A DNA stretch of 64,000 bases, from the NCBI RefSeq assembly GCF_026013965.1, contig NZ_CP110341.1:3472001-3536000 (forward strand), read 5' to 3'. Positions within the stretch are counted from its first letter, which is position 1. Each line of letters starts with the position of its first letter. This document shows positions 51,190 through 60,814 of the stretch, one piece after another. The translations under genes and the position numbers were made by a program. This stretch comes from Brevibacterium sp. JSBI002 (GTDB lineage: Bacteria > Actinomycetota > Actinomycetes > Actinomycetales > Brevibacteriaceae). Under the pieces are notes generated by a model. It did no database searches, was not told the origin of the DNA, and saw only the letters and a program-made list of their open reading frames with translations.

Positions 51190-52707
51190 TCAATGGCGTT
51201 TGCGTTTGCCCTGGTAGTCGCGCGTCTTCGCGAGGTCACCGGTGAAGAAACCTGAGTTCTTCGAGGTGAAGCGGTCGAAGGCGGGGTTCCCGGCCTTCAG
51301 CAGCAGTCCGATAGAGGCGGCGTAGGCGACGGAGGAGTGTGCCGCCCCGGCCGAGGCGAACATCTCATCGAGTTCGGCGTCGGTCTTGTCCGCTAGTTCA
51401 GGAACCTTGCGCAGTTCGTCGGGGTCGTAGTCGACGGTGACCGTCGACCAGTCCTTCGTCGCCGGGTTCTCGTTGCCGTCGAGATCGGGGACGAGGTCCT
51501 GTTCGTGCTCGATCGAAAGCACGTCGATTCCGGAATCGATGTCGAAATCGGAGACCGGAGCACCGACCGTCATCAGGGCCGTGACGTTGACATCGTCGAG
51601 GAATGCCGGATCCGCGGCCAGAGAGCCTGCGGTGATTCCTCCCTGCGAATAGCCGACGAGCATGACCTCGGCGCCGCGGCCGATCCCGGCATCGGCGATC
51701 GCCTGGCGCACCATTTCGCGCATCACGGTGTCATTGCCGGCCATGCCCTGCACGTTCGTCGTCAGGTCCGTCGTATTGTCACCCGACTTCGGAGACCAGT
51801 CGGTGGTGGCTGGGACGTAGACGATATAGCGGGTCGTCCCATCGGGTCCGACGACCTCCTCGATGCGGACCTGTCCGGAATCGGCTCCGCGGTGGCAGTT
51901 CGCTTCGCGGGAGAAGAGGTCTTCGACGTCACGCGGCGGTTCTTTGTGCGGAGCAGTCAGCCCCTTCGCCCTCCACACCTCGACATCGGAGGGCAGCAGC
52001 AGTCCGAACGCGTTCGCCCCGGCCAGAACCCAGATCGTCATCGACGTCGAGTCGTGCGGCCAGAATGCGTGATCGCCTTCGGAGTCGAGGATGAACGGAG
52101 GCAGCCCGAGGAAACCGACGACGAAGCCCGGCAGCACATGCTCGATGACAGCCCCGGTGACGTCGGACTGTTCGAACGCGAACGCGATCAGCGCTTCCTT
52201 CGCTTTCGCCTTCGTATTGCCCAGGTCGATGCCGAACTGTTTGGTGATGACATCGTCGAGTCCGGTGACGTCGAGGATCTTCGTGACCGCAACCACCTGA
52301 GCCCCGACGACGAGGGCGACGGGGATGACGACGGGCAGGCTGAGCGCGATGATGCGGCCGGTCGCGTAGCCGAGAGTGTCGAGCAGTCCGCCGAAGACTT
52401 CGCTGATGCCCTTCTCCGCCTGCCGGTAGGCGAAGGCAGCGGTTCGAACGGCGAGCAGCGTGGCCTCGAGTTCGAGCACCGAGGCGGTCAGCTGTGCGTG
52501 GAACCGGATCCGGCAGGCGTCGAGGTTGAGCGCTGTAACAGGAGCCGGTACCTGGGTGAGCAGAGTCGCAAGGTCGAAGTCTCCGACAGCGGCGTCGACG
52601 GACAGATCGCCGATATCGGCGATGACGTTCTGCAGTGCGTCTCCGCTGCCGTCGGCGCGTTCGTCGACGGTGATCCTCCCGCCTCCGCGAGTCGTCGAAC
52701 CGATCAT
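51190..52707 (-). CDS. Large protein with helical N-terminus and C-terminal alpha/beta hydrolase domain
   Basis: 505 residues. About 1-110 are helical, resembling secreted WXG100-like leader domains. A Val/Ile/Ala-rich stretch at about 118-145 (IIALSLPVVIPVALVVGAQVV) could be a membrane segment. The hydrolase part starts at about 260 with YIVYVPATTDW; nucleophile S354 is in GYSQGG, followed by LMTVGAPVSDF and IEHEQDLVPDLDG, whose Asp is the likely acid, and the His in AAHSSVAY near 465. The pattern recalls PE-PPE-domain esterases and the LXG/WXG effector-like hydrolases. It is the last gene of a three-gene cluster; target unknown. Confidence 0.65.
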   Translation of the reverse strand: MIGSTTRGGGRITVDERADGSGDALQNVIADIGDLSVDAAVGDFDLATLLTQVPAPVTALNLDACRIRFHAQLTASVLELEATLLAVRTAAFAYRQAEKGISEVFGGLLDTLGYATGRIIALSLPVVIPVALVVGAQVVAVTKILDVTGLDDVITKQFGIDLGNTKAKAKEALIAFAFEQSDVTGAVIEHVLPGFVVGFLGLPPFILDSEGDHAFWPHDSTSMTIWVLAGANAFGLLLPSDVEVWRAKGLTAPHKEPPRDVEDLFSREANCHRGADSGQVRIEEVVGPDGTTRYIVYVPATTDWSPKSGDNTTDLTTNVQGMAGNDTVMREMVRQAIADAGIGRGAEVMLVGYSQGGITAGSLAADPAFLDDVNVTALMTVGAPVSDFDIDSGIDVLSIEHEQDLVPDLDGNENPATKDWSTVTVDYDPDELRKVPELADKTDAELDEMFASAGAAHSSVAYAASIGLLLKAGNPAFDRFTSKNSGFFTGDLAKTRDYQGKRKRH

Positions 52708-52837
52708 CGCGGGTCTCCTCTCATTCCCCGGTCGCTGCCGCCCTCATGCCCCGTTCCATGCCGGTCCCTGGCGCCACAAGCCCACGGGGCCACGAACTCC
52801 CGGCCCTCAGCCGCTGCCGCCGTCAGTGCTGACTCCG

Positions 52838-53569
52838 TCAACTCGGAGCTCCTGCCGTCAGCGTCCGCGTGAGCACGGCGCTCAGCAGCTTTCGCACCGC
52901 TGATTCGCCGGCGTCGACGTCATCGTCGACGGTGACGGAATCGCCGGCGCGCTCGATGACCGGCCGGAACCATGTCCCGCCCTCTCGGCGGAGGAATTCC
53001 AGTCCTGTCGCACCCCGTCCGGACGCCCAGCTGAGCGTGAGCACACAGTCCTGGTCGACGAGCTCGGTGAGATCCTCGACGACGTGCCCGATCCGTCCCG
53101 GCTCGATCCGGCGCAGCAGCTGGTGCCGCGCGAAGTCCTCGAGTCCCTCCCCCTGCAACGCGAGGATCGCATGCGCGATCCCCGGCCCCAGGCACAGTGC
53201 CAGGTGGACGGTTTCGACTCCCGATGACACGACGACGCTGATGCGCGTGCGCACCCGGTTGAGTTCGGAGGCGAAGCCGCGCAGCCATGCGGTGAGCACA
53301 TCGAGGTCCCGTTTCGCGCCCCCACTGCCCTCGCCCATTCCCGAGGGTGCGGCGCCAGTCCCCGAACCTGCGGCCGCAGTCCCCGAACCTGCGCCGGAGA
53401 TCTCCTCCTCCGCCGAGACGGCTCGGGAATCCCGGTCGACCCGGCGAGGGAGCAGATCGGGCGGCCAAAGACGACGCAGCCGTTCGGGCAGTCTGCTGAT
53501 CCGGTCGAGGTCGACGACGATCCAACTGTCGATGTCGGCGCCCTCACGTTCGGTGGGGTGAGTGTTCAC
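52838..53569 (-). CDS. Unknown protein between the WXG100-like and hydrolase genes
   Basis: 243 residues, no family recognised. A first section (about 12-45) is Arg/Trp/Pro-rich, followed by a Gly/Ser/Ala linker (50-85) and a domain from about 90 with VLTAWLRGFASELNRVRTRI, LCLGPGIAHAILALQGEG and GATGLEFLRREGGTWFRPVIERAG. Its order in the cluster suggests a chaperone or adaptor for the secreted partners, comparable in position to EspG in ESX systems, although no sequence match can be claimed. GTG start overlaps the upstream stop (GTGA). Confidence 0.55.
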   Translation of the reverse strand: MNTHPTEREGADIDSWIVVDLDRISRLPERLRRLWPPDLLPRRVDRDSRAVSAEEEISGAGSGTAAAGSGTGAAPSGMGEGSGGAKRDLDVLTAWLRGFASELNRVRTRISVVVSSGVETVHLALCLGPGIAHAILALQGEGLEDFARHQLLRRIEPGRIGHVVEDLTELVDQDCVLTLSWASGRGATGLEFLRREGGTWFRPVIERAGDSVTVDDDVDAGESAVRKLLSAVLTRTLTAGAPS

Positions 53570-53811
53570 AGTTGGATCCGCCCGCCCACCGACACGACCT
53601 GCAGGTGGAGGTCATACGCCTCGGCGAGCTTCTCCGCCCTCTCGCCCAACTCGTCGATCGATTCTGCGCAAGAGGCCACTCGGTCATCGAGCAGCGCTCC
53701 CGCCGGGGAATCCCATCCGTCGATCTGGCGGCAGCTCTGCGCCAGGGAGTGCAGCACCTCCGCTCGCCGCCTCCACTGCTCACGATTGCGCTCCAATTCG
53801 TCAGTGATCAT
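53566..53811 (-). CDS. WXG100-like small helical protein
   Basis: 81 residues of two helices around a GWDSPAG turn (W33), similar in size and layout to WXG100/ESAT-6 proteins (helix, W-x-G-type turn, helix). The C-terminus ends LHLQVVSVGGRIQL instead of the YxxxD/E signal typical of ESX export, so secretion by a type VII system is not shown. First gene of a three-gene minus-strand cluster, overlapping the next start by GTGA. No EccC/EssC ATPase is in the window. Confidence 0.6.
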   Translation of the reverse strand: MITDELERNREQWRRRAEVLHSLAQSCRQIDGWDSPAGALLDDRVASCAESIDELGERAEKLAEAYDLHLQVVSVGGRIQL

Positions 53812-54063
53812 GACTCTGCCCTCCCGCCTGCCTGTTCGGCATCCGTGCCCGAATCACACGACCGTAGGCGGCAGCGGCTCGAGCAGAGAAGCCTCGATTC
53901 CAAGGCTGGGGAAGAGGCTTGAGCATCCACAGGGCACAGGCGTCGAAGTCGCCACCGAATCCACAAGGGGCGATGCTCGAGTCTCGTGGTCCCGCCGGCG
54001 CCTGGCGATCGGTCGGCGCGGACGGGTGCCGCTCCGATTCGCCGCTCATGAGAAAATGAGGGC

Positions 54064-55497
54064 ATGCCGACTGTTTCCCTTGCCGAAATCTCGCCCGCCA
54101 TCGCTCTCGGACCGCTTGATGGTCGCTACCGCAAAGACACCGCTGACCTCGTCGATCATCTCTCCGAGGCGGCGCTCAACCGCAACCGCATCATCGTTGA
54201 GATCGAATGGTTCATCCACCTCGCACAGAACTCGGTGATCGAGGGCGTTCGCACCCTCACCCCCGATGAGATCGACGGACTGCGTGCCTTCGCCGCCGAC
54301 TTCGACGCCGACACCATCGCCACGCTGGCGGCTCATGAAGCCGTCACCGTCCATGACGTCAAGGCCGTCGAATACACAATCAAAGAAGCCCTAGTGACGA
54401 TCGGCGCCGAGGACCTCGGCGAGCTCGTCCACTTCTGCTGCACGTCCGAAGACATCAACAACCTGTCCTGGGCGCTGGGCATCAAGGGTGCCACCGAACA
54501 GGTGTGGCTGCCGAGAGCGAAGGCCCTCATCGACGCTCTCGCCGAGTCCGCCGCGGAACTGGCCGACGTTCCGATGCTCGCCCACACCCACGGTCAGCCG
54601 GCCACTCCGACGACGATGGGCAAGGAGCTCGCGGTCTTCATCCACCGCCTGCGTCGTCAGTACGAACGCATCGCCGCCACAGAGTTCCTCGGCAAGATCA
54701 ACGGCGCCACGGGCACCTATTCGGCCCATCTGGCCGCTGTGCCGGGAGCGGATTGGCCGCAGATCGCCCGCACCTTCGTCGAAGATCGTCTCGGACTGAC
54801 CTTCAACTCGCTGACCACGCAGATCGAATCCCACGACTGGAACTCCGAGCTGTTCGCCGATGTCGCTCGGTTCAACCGGATCGCGCACAACCTGGCAACC
54901 GATATGTGGACCTACATCTCGATGAACTACTTCAAGCAGATTCCCGTCGCCGGAGCGACCGGTTCATCGACGATGCCGCACAAGGTCAACCCGATCCGCT
55001 TCGAGAACGCCGAAGCGAACCTCGAACTCTCCTGCGCCCTGCTCGATTCCCTCGGCTCGACGCTGATCACCTCGCGGATGCAGCGCGACCTCACCGACTC
55101 GACCTCGCAGCGCAACATCGGTGTCGCCTACGGCCATTCGGTGCTCGCACTCAACAACCTGGTCAAGGGCCTCGGTGCGCTTGCCATCAACGAGGAGGCT
55201 CTGGCCGCCGACCTCGACGGCAACTGGGAGGTCCTCGGTGAAGCCGTCCAGTCGGTCATGCGTGCCGCCGGACTGCAGGGCGTGCCGGGAATGGACAACC
55301 CGTACGAAACGCTCAAGGAACTCACGCGCGGCAAACGCATCAACCAGGCCGATCTGCAGACGTTCGTCGACGGTCTCGGGCTGCCCGAGGATCGTGCCGA
55401 ACTGCTCAAGGCTCTGACACCTGCCACCTACACCGGTGTCGCGGCTCAGCTCGCCGAGTCCGAGGTCTCGGACTGGAAGGCCTTAGTCGAAGGCTGA
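54064..55497 (+). CDS. purB: Adenylosuccinate lyase
   Basis: Acts twice in purine synthesis, cleaving SAICAR and adenylosuccinate to release fumarate. 477 residues. The fumarase/lyase signature GSSTMPHKVNP is at 300-310, with the catalytic Ser in the flexible loop, and AHTHGQPATPTTMGKEL near 175-191 holds the general acid histidine. The protein is closer to the long (E. coli-type) PurB branch, judging by TSEDINNLSWALG. Divergent from the WXG100-like gene; followed by a strong terminator. Confidence 0.95.
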   Translation: MPTVSLAEISPAIALGPLDGRYRKDTADLVDHLSEAALNRNRIIVEIEWFIHLAQNSVIEGVRTLTPDEIDGLRAFAADFDADTIATLAAHEAVTVHDVKAVEYTIKEALVTIGAEDLGELVHFCCTSEDINNLSWALGIKGATEQVWLPRAKALIDALAESAAELADVPMLAHTHGQPATPTTMGKELAVFIHRLRRQYERIAATEFLGKINGATGTYSAHLAAVPGADWPQIARTFVEDRLGLTFNSLTTQIESHDWNSELFADVARFNRIAHNLATDMWTYISMNYFKQIPVAGATGSSTMPHKVNPIRFENAEANLELSCALLDSLGSTLITSRMQRDLTDSTSQRNIGVAYGHSVLALNNLVKGLGALAINEEALAADLDGNWEVLGEAVQSVMRAAGLQGVPGMDNPYETLKELTRGKRINQADLQTFVDGLGLPEDRAELLKALTPATYTGVAAQLAESEVSDWKALVEG

Positions 55498-55519
55498 TCA
55501 CCGACCCTGACAACGCATC

Positions 55520-55551
55520 GAGGCCGGTCTCCGAATTCGGAGACCGGCCTC
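55520..55551 (+). terminator. purB terminator palindrome
   Basis: Perfect 32-bp palindrome, arms 55520-55535 and 55536-55551, centred on GAATTC. No T-run, but followed by TATGTGCATTT. Begins 22 bp past the purB stop. Confidence 0.75.
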
Positions 55552-55600
55552 TATGTGCATTTCGCCGGTCGGCCGACGCCGCCCTGCAGCAGAACTTGCT

Positions 55601-55655
55601 GATCGGTTGACGCCTCCCCGCTGCAGACCTCGCAGATCGGTTGACGCCTCCCCGC
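55601..55655. repeat. 21-bp direct repeat, period 34 bp
   Basis: GATCGGTTGACGCCTCCCCG occurs at 55601 and at 55635, separated by related sequence (CTGCAGACCTCGCA). Lies between purB and the convergent lipoprotein gene. Confidence 0.85.
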
Positions 55656-55727
55656 CTCAGACCCCGCGGGTCGCAGCCACATGACTCACGGTTCGCAGTC
55701 GCCGCCCTCGTGAGTCAGCCTCGGGAG

Positions 55728-56534
55728 TCAGACGGAGGGGATGTCGAAGGTCGTCGTGAACTCCGGGACCTTCTCGTCGGTTCCCAGCACCTTGCCGGGT
55801 CCGCGTTCGTAGCGGATCGTGTAGGCATCCTGCTTCTCGTTCGGAACATAGGCGAGCCAGCCCTGGTGGGTTCCGCCGTCACGGCGTCTGACGTCCTCGA
55901 AGGGTTCGTAGCCGGCAGCTCGCATCTCGGCTTCGAGGCCGTCCGTCTGGTCGTATCGGTAGTCCGCCCCGCCGTCTTCGGAGATCTTGAACGCTCCGGA
56001 CTGGATGAGTCCGCTGTATTTCTGCCCCGGGGTGATCTTGACCTCGAGGAGGACGACTTCGCCGCCGAGTTCGATCGCCGACGCCCTCTTGGACGACTCG
56101 AAGTTCCGCACCGCAGAGAGCACCTCGATCTTGTCCTGCATCTCCGGATCCTCGAAGCTTTCGCCGATGCTGACCTGCCCCTGGCTGCCGGACGACGCTC
56201 CCGAACCCGAACCGGTGGACCCGTCAGAAGACGAGGTCGACGACGAGGAGCCCGTAGTCGACTGATCGGAACTCGAATCCTGACCACCGGTCTGGTCCTG
56301 TCCGGTCTGATCCTGGCCGTTCTGGTCGGCGTTCGTCTCCTGGCCGTTCTGGTCGCCCTGATTCTGAGCGTTCTGATCCTGGCTGCCCTGATCCTGAGCG
56401 TCGGCGTTCGACTGTTCTCCGGTCTGGCCCTGTTCGGGCTGGACGGCCTGGCTGATGAGCGAGCAGCCCGAGAAGGCGAGTGTGCAGCTGAGCAGGGCCG
56501 CAGCGGTGAAGGTGGCACGCTTCATGCGTTTCAT
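55728..56534 (-). CDS. Lipoprotein with Q/N/D-rich stalk and DUF4352-like domain
   Basis: 268 residues. Lipobox FSGC (C24 counted from the ATG at 56534), then a roughly 90-residue stalk of Gln, Asp, Asn, Gly and Ser with repeats such as GQDQTGQDQTG. From about 115 a beta-rich domain resembles DUF4352/Ig-like secreted proteins (IEVLSAVRNFESSKRASAI, GGEVVLLEVKITPG). The stalk probably keeps the domain away from the membrane and across the wall. It sits alone; function unknown. Confidence 0.7.
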   Translation of the reverse strand: MKRMKRATFTAAALLSCTLAFSGCSLISQAVQPEQGQTGEQSNADAQDQGSQDQNAQNQGDQNGQETNADQNGQDQTGQDQTGGQDSSSDQSTTGSSSSTSSSDGSTGSGSGASSGSQGQVSIGESFEDPEMQDKIEVLSAVRNFESSKRASAIELGGEVVLLEVKITPGQKYSGLIQSGAFKISEDGGADYRYDQTDGLEAEMRAAGYEPFEDVRRRDGGTHQGWLAYVPNEKQDAYTIRYERGPGKVLGTDEKVPEFTTTFDIPSV

Positions 56535-56748
56535 GATGACTCCTTGATCGGTCTCTCACACCCGGGAGCAGGTCGCCCGAATGCGTGTTCTGAAACCAAC
56601 CTATGAGTTCATCGAGCGCGAGATGTGCGCAGAGTGTGGCAGAACGGCAACGTCTGTCACCGATCAGCCGCAGCCCCCGAAGAGTCTCACTGCGCGAGGC
56701 GTCCGTGTGCCGCTTTGAGCGGGCCGCGGCAATTCCCCGGCCACGTTC

Positions 56749-58128
56749 TCAAGCAGGGACGAGATGCTTGTCCGCGTCCACCTCGGCGAGGGTCTTCTTG
56801 CCCATGCTGCGGGCGAGGATGAGAGTCGGGACTCCGGCGACGACGATGACGACGGTGGCGTAGATCGCCGGCGCGAGAGTGATGCCGGTCGACGACATGA
56901 GTGCCGTGGCAATGAGCGGCGAGAGACCGCCGAAGAGCACGGTGGCGACGTTGTAGCCGATCGCCATGCCGGAGAAACGGCTCGTGCCGGTGAACTGCTC
57001 GGGCACCATTGCGGCAGCCACCGCGCTCCACCCGGCGGCGGGAATTGCGAGGAACGCAACACCGAAGACCGCCCCACTCGAGGAGCTGCCGCCCAGCAGA
57101 GCGTATGCGGGAATGATCGTGAACACGAAGACAGCCATGAGAACGGCCAGGGCGGGCTTGCGCCCGAACCTGTCCGAGGCGAGGCCGAAGAACGGGGTGA
57201 CGACGATGGCGACGACGGCCGCGACCGTGCCCAGGGCCAGGGAGCCGGAGTTCGGGACCTTCGCCACCTCTTCGATGTACGTGGGCACATAGGTGATGTT
57301 GAGGAAGTAGCTGACCGAGCCGATCGAGGAGATGAGGAAGGCCACGAGGATCGCCCGCGGCTGTTCGAGGATCGCAGTGATGAGCGGGGAGCGCTCGAGG
57401 GCCGTGTCTTTCGTGCCCTTCTTCTCCTTCTCTGCCTGCTGCAGCCGTTTGAAGGTCTCGGTCTCCTCCATCATCGACCGCAGCGGAACCATGAGGATGG
57501 CGAGCACGGCACCGAGGACGAACAGCAGCCGCCAACCCCAGGAGTCCATTGCCTCGGGGCTGAGCGTATTCGCCAGCAGCGCACCGGACCCCACCGCCAA
57601 GAGGGCGCCGACCTCGCTGTTGGCCGCAGCCCAGCTGGCCGCCAATCCGCGCTTTCCCGGTCCCGCCGATTCCATGAGGAAGACCATGATTCCCGTGTAT
57701 TCCGCGCCGACGGAGAATCCGGACAGGCAGCGCAGGGCGACCATGAGGACGCCTGCCCAGATGCCGATCGTGTCGTAGTTCGGGATCACCGCGATCCCGA
57801 GCATGGAGATCGCCATGAGGACCGCGGAGATGATGAGCGTCGATCGCCGTCCGATCCGATCACCGAGGTGGCCGAAGACCATCGCACCCAAGGGCCGGAA
57901 GAGGAATCCCGCCGCGCCGACCCCGAGGGTCAGCAGCAGAGAATCCGTCTGATCGCCGAAGAACTCCTTAGTCAGGGTCGTGGCGACATAGAAGAAGATC
58001 GAGAAGTCGTACCATTCGACGACGGTGCCGAATGCGGCGACGAACATCGACCTGCGCCGGCCTCTCTCCCGCTCGCGGCTGGTCGCCTGGGTGGGTGATG
58101 CGGGATGGTTCCGATCCGACGCGGTCAT
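56749..58128 (-). CDS. MFS transporter, MHS family (second)
   Basis: 459 residues from the ATG at 58128; upstream codons lack family sequence. MHS hallmarks AAFGTVVEWYDFSIFFY, GHLGDRIGRRSTLI, FSVGAEYTGIMVFLMES and LASDRFGRKPALA. The position-5 helix has GAEYTG in place of GGEWGG in the paralogue at 40223, so the two probably carry different substrates. The Arg/Glu-rich N-terminus (SRERERGRRRS) is cytoplasmic. Monocistronic by spacing. Confidence 0.87.
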   Translation of the reverse strand: MTASDRNHPASPTQATSRERERGRRRSMFVAAFGTVVEWYDFSIFFYVATTLTKEFFGDQTDSLLLTLGVGAAGFLFRPLGAMVFGHLGDRIGRRSTLIISAVLMAISMLGIAVIPNYDTIGIWAGVLMVALRCLSGFSVGAEYTGIMVFLMESAGPGKRGLAASWAAANSEVGALLAVGSGALLANTLSPEAMDSWGWRLLFVLGAVLAILMVPLRSMMEETETFKRLQQAEKEKKGTKDTALERSPLITAILEQPRAILVAFLISSIGSVSYFLNITYVPTYIEEVAKVPNSGSLALGTVAAVVAIVVTPFFGLASDRFGRKPALAVLMAVFVFTIIPAYALLGGSSSSGAVFGVAFLAIPAAGWSAVAAAMVPEQFTGTSRFSGMAIGYNVATVLFGGLSPLIATALMSSTGITLAPAIYATVVIVVAGVPTLILARSMGKKTLAEVDADKHLVPA

Positions 58129-58324
58129 TCTCTGAGCGTACCAGCACGCTCGGACATGGGATCCCGCGAAGGACTTCGGAGGAATACTGCCGAGGGTTGC
58201 CGTGATGACAGGCCGAGGATTGCGGTGGGGACAGGCCGGGGATCTGCAGTGGGAGGGCGCCGAATACGCCGGCACGGATGGCAACGACCGGAATTATATT
58301 ACCGACTAGTAGCATCCTGGCATC

Positions 58325-59230
58325 GTGATGATTACCCTGAAGGACATGGACTCACTTCTCAAGCAGGACGTGCGCATCCCGGTGTCGAGCCGGTACGGAT
58401 CCAGCGCACTCGGGGGACATCTCTTCCTCCCCGCTGCCGACCCCCGTGCGGTGCTGACGATCCACCCGGCGACCGCGACTCCGGAACGCTTCTACTTCTC
58501 CTTCGCCGAGGCGGCCGCCGCGAGAGGATTCGCCGTGGTCACCTACGGTTTCCGCGGCGTCGGCGATCGGACCGAGGCTCGCGCCCATCGGCACATCCGC
58601 ATGCGCGACTGGATCTCCGAAGATGTCGCGGCGGCTGGAGCCTGGGCAGAGGAGAGATTCCCTGATCTGCCGCATACGGCGTTGGGCCACAGCGTCGGCG
58701 GCCACGCTCTGCTTCTGGGATACGGCGGTCAGCGTCTGAGTGGAATCGCCACGATCGCCACAGCGATGGTGGCCGCGCGCGAAATCGCACCCCGCAGCGA
58801 GCGTTTCCGCGTGGAATTCGGCCTCGGGGTCTTCGGCAGAGCGATCACTCGGGTGTTCGGGTACATGCCCAGCAGTCGAGTGGGACTCGGCGAGGACATT
58901 CCCGCTGCCGCCCTCTATGAGTGGACGAAATGGCTGCGCCGCCCCCACTTCTTCTTCGATGATCCGAGCTTCGATGCCGAGGCGCGAGCCTCCCGACTGC
59001 GCACACCTGTGCTCGCCATCGGCACCTCAGACGATCCTTGGGCGACGACTGCGTTCATCGATGCGATCACCGATCGACTGCGGCTGGCCCCGGTGACTCG
59101 TCGCACCTTCGCCCCGGAGGAGCTCGGGGTGACGAGCATCGGACATCACGGCCTGATGCGCAGATCGACCTCCGAGGCGGCCTGGCCGGAGATCCTCGAC
59201 TGGCTCGACGCGCGAGCCGCCGAAGAATAG
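58325..59230 (+). CDS. Alpha/beta hydrolase
   Basis: About 301 residues; GTG at 58325, ATG at 58328 and ATG at 58346 are all possible starts, the last (MDSLLKQDVRIP) fitting best with the fold. Family elements: TIHPATATPERFYFSFAEAAAARGF, TYGFRGVGDRTEAR, nucleophile in GHSVGGHALLLGYGG, Asp in AIGTSDDPWATT and His in GHHGLMR. This layout resembles the YheT/COG4757 group of predicted esterases. No partner gene. It converges on the lactone oxidase gene. Confidence 0.8.
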   Translation: MMITLKDMDSLLKQDVRIPVSSRYGSSALGGHLFLPAADPRAVLTIHPATATPERFYFSFAEAAAARGFAVVTYGFRGVGDRTEARAHRHIRMRDWISEDVAAAGAWAEERFPDLPHTALGHSVGGHALLLGYGGQRLSGIATIATAMVAAREIAPRSERFRVEFGLGVFGRAITRVFGYMPSSRVGLGEDIPAAALYEWTKWLRRPHFFFDDPSFDAEARASRLRTPVLAIGTSDDPWATTAFIDAITDRLRLAPVTRRTFAPEELGVTSIGHHGLMRRSTSEAAWPEILDWLDARAAEE

Positions 59231-59262
59231 GTCACTACCGGGGACTCTCCGCCCGCCCAGGA

Positions 59263-59309
59263 GTATCCGTTTGCGACCACTTTTCGATCGCCAGTACCCG
59301 TTTGCGACC
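59263..59309. repeat. 16-bp direct repeat, period 31 bp
   Basis: GTA(T/C)CCGTTTGCGACC at 59263-59278 and 59294-59309, in the gap between convergent genes. Confidence 0.75.
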
Positions 59310-59381
59310 GCCTGTCGACTGACCGGCCGTCAGTCGCGCGTAACGCCGAACGCCCTCAACCGCGGGTGACGTCGACGGACC

Positions 59382-60722
59382 TCAGCGCCGCGCGACGCCG
59401 AACAGCGAGTCGGTGAAGCGATTGCCGAACATGGCCTCCGGATCCAGTCGAGCCCGCAGGTCGCAGAAGTCCGCGAATCGGGGATAGAGCTCGGGCAAGT
59501 CAGCGGCGGTGCGAGTGTGGATCTTGCCCCAGTGCGGGCGGCCGCCGTGCCGGCTCAGGATCTCCTCGACGACGCGGAAGTACTCGGCGAAGTCCTCCTT
59601 GATGAAGCGGTGGACGGCGATGTACATCGTCTCCCGCCCCGTCGCCGTCGACAGCGGCACATCATCGGCGGCGGCGCACCTGACCTCGAGGGGGAATGAG
59701 ATCGCCCACCCCTTGGCCTCGATGACGTCTCGGATCTCCCGGATCGCCTCGGGTCCGGAGTCGAAGGGCAGCGCGTACTCCATCTCGTTGAACCGCACCC
59801 GCCGTGGGGTGACGAACACATCGTGGCCCGGTGCCCGGTACGTCCGGTCTGCCACGACGGACTGAGCGATGCGATTGATCGAGGGCACCACGCCCGGGAC
59901 CTTGGCACCGAGCTCGACGGCCAGTCGCAGTGCCCCGTTCTCCACCACCTCTTTGTCGAGGAGGTTGAGCCACCGGTTGCGCACCCCCGCCTCGGCGAGG
60001 TGACCCGGCCCGGCCTGTCCCGGTTCCACTCGGGTGTTCGTCTTCGTCAGCACCGAATCGGTGTGCGGGAACCAGTAGAACTCGAAATGGTCCGCCCCGC
60101 GCATCCGCTCGGTCAGCCCGTCGAGGAGCTCGTCGAATCCAGCGACCTTCTCCTCGGCGATGAGGTCGAAGGCCGGCACGCACTGGAGTTCGACCTCGGT
60201 GATGATGCCGAGGACGCCGAGGCCGACCCGAGCGAGGTCGAAGCTCTCCGGTTCCACTTCGGCCGACAGTTCCCGTACTTCGCCGTCGGGGCCCATGAGG
60301 CTCAGTCCGGTGACGGTCCCGGCGAACCCGGTGAACCCGATCCCGGTGCCGTGCGTGCTCGTCGAGATCGCCCCGGCCAGGGCCTGCGGATTGACGTCCC
60401 CCTGGTTCTCCAGGGCAAGACCGAAGGGTGCGAGGAGGGCTGGAATGTCCCGCAGGCGGGTGCCGGCGTGGAAGCGGACCCGGCCGGCCGCCTCGTCGAC
60501 GGCGACGATCCCCGACAGTCCGTCGAGGCTGACCATGACGTCATCGCCGGCGGCCACGGGGTTGAAGGAATGCCCGGCTCCGACGACCCGCAGACGGTCC
60601 CCGGCTGCTGCTGCGGTCGTGACGATTCCCGCTAGCTCCTCCGCCGAGGCGGGACTCGAGAATGTGTGCGGATGTGCGTGGACGTGACCGGCCCAGTTCC
60701 GGAACGCATGCCGGCCATTCAC
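59382..60722 (-). CDS. FAD-linked sugar-1,4-lactone oxidase/dehydrogenase
   Basis: 446 residues from the GTG at 60722. VAO-type FAD domain with VVGAGHSFNPVA (H51 being the residue that carries covalent FAD in this family), LENQGDVNPQALAGAISTSTHGTG, and the C-terminal ALO domain with FEFYWFPHTD, RPHWGKIHTRTAADLPELYPRF and LDPEAMFGNRF. This is the L-gulono/D-arabinono-lactone group; actinobacterial members are about this long. Physiological substrate unknown. The start is uncertain since the open frame runs further upstream; the downstream GTG avoids overlap with the next gene. Confidence 0.85.
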   Translation of the reverse strand: MNGRHAFRNWAGHVHAHPHTFSSPASAEELAGIVTTAAAAGDRLRVVGAGHSFNPVAAGDDVMVSLDGLSGIVAVDEAAGRVRFHAGTRLRDIPALLAPFGLALENQGDVNPQALAGAISTSTHGTGIGFTGFAGTVTGLSLMGPDGEVRELSAEVEPESFDLARVGLGVLGIITEVELQCVPAFDLIAEEKVAGFDELLDGLTERMRGADHFEFYWFPHTDSVLTKTNTRVEPGQAGPGHLAEAGVRNRWLNLLDKEVVENGALRLAVELGAKVPGVVPSINRIAQSVVADRTYRAPGHDVFVTPRRVRFNEMEYALPFDSGPEAIREIRDVIEAKGWAISFPLEVRCAAADDVPLSTATGRETMYIAVHRFIKEDFAEYFRVVEEILSRHGGRPHWGKIHTRTAADLPELYPRFADFCDLRARLDPEAMFGNRFTDSLFGVARR

Positions 60723-60814
60723 TGCAGATCTGCCCGATGCACGGCCCGCAACCGTCGCCGCCACACGATTCGCACCGCTACCGATCCGTTCGCCGCGCCC
60801 TGACTGCACTTCTC

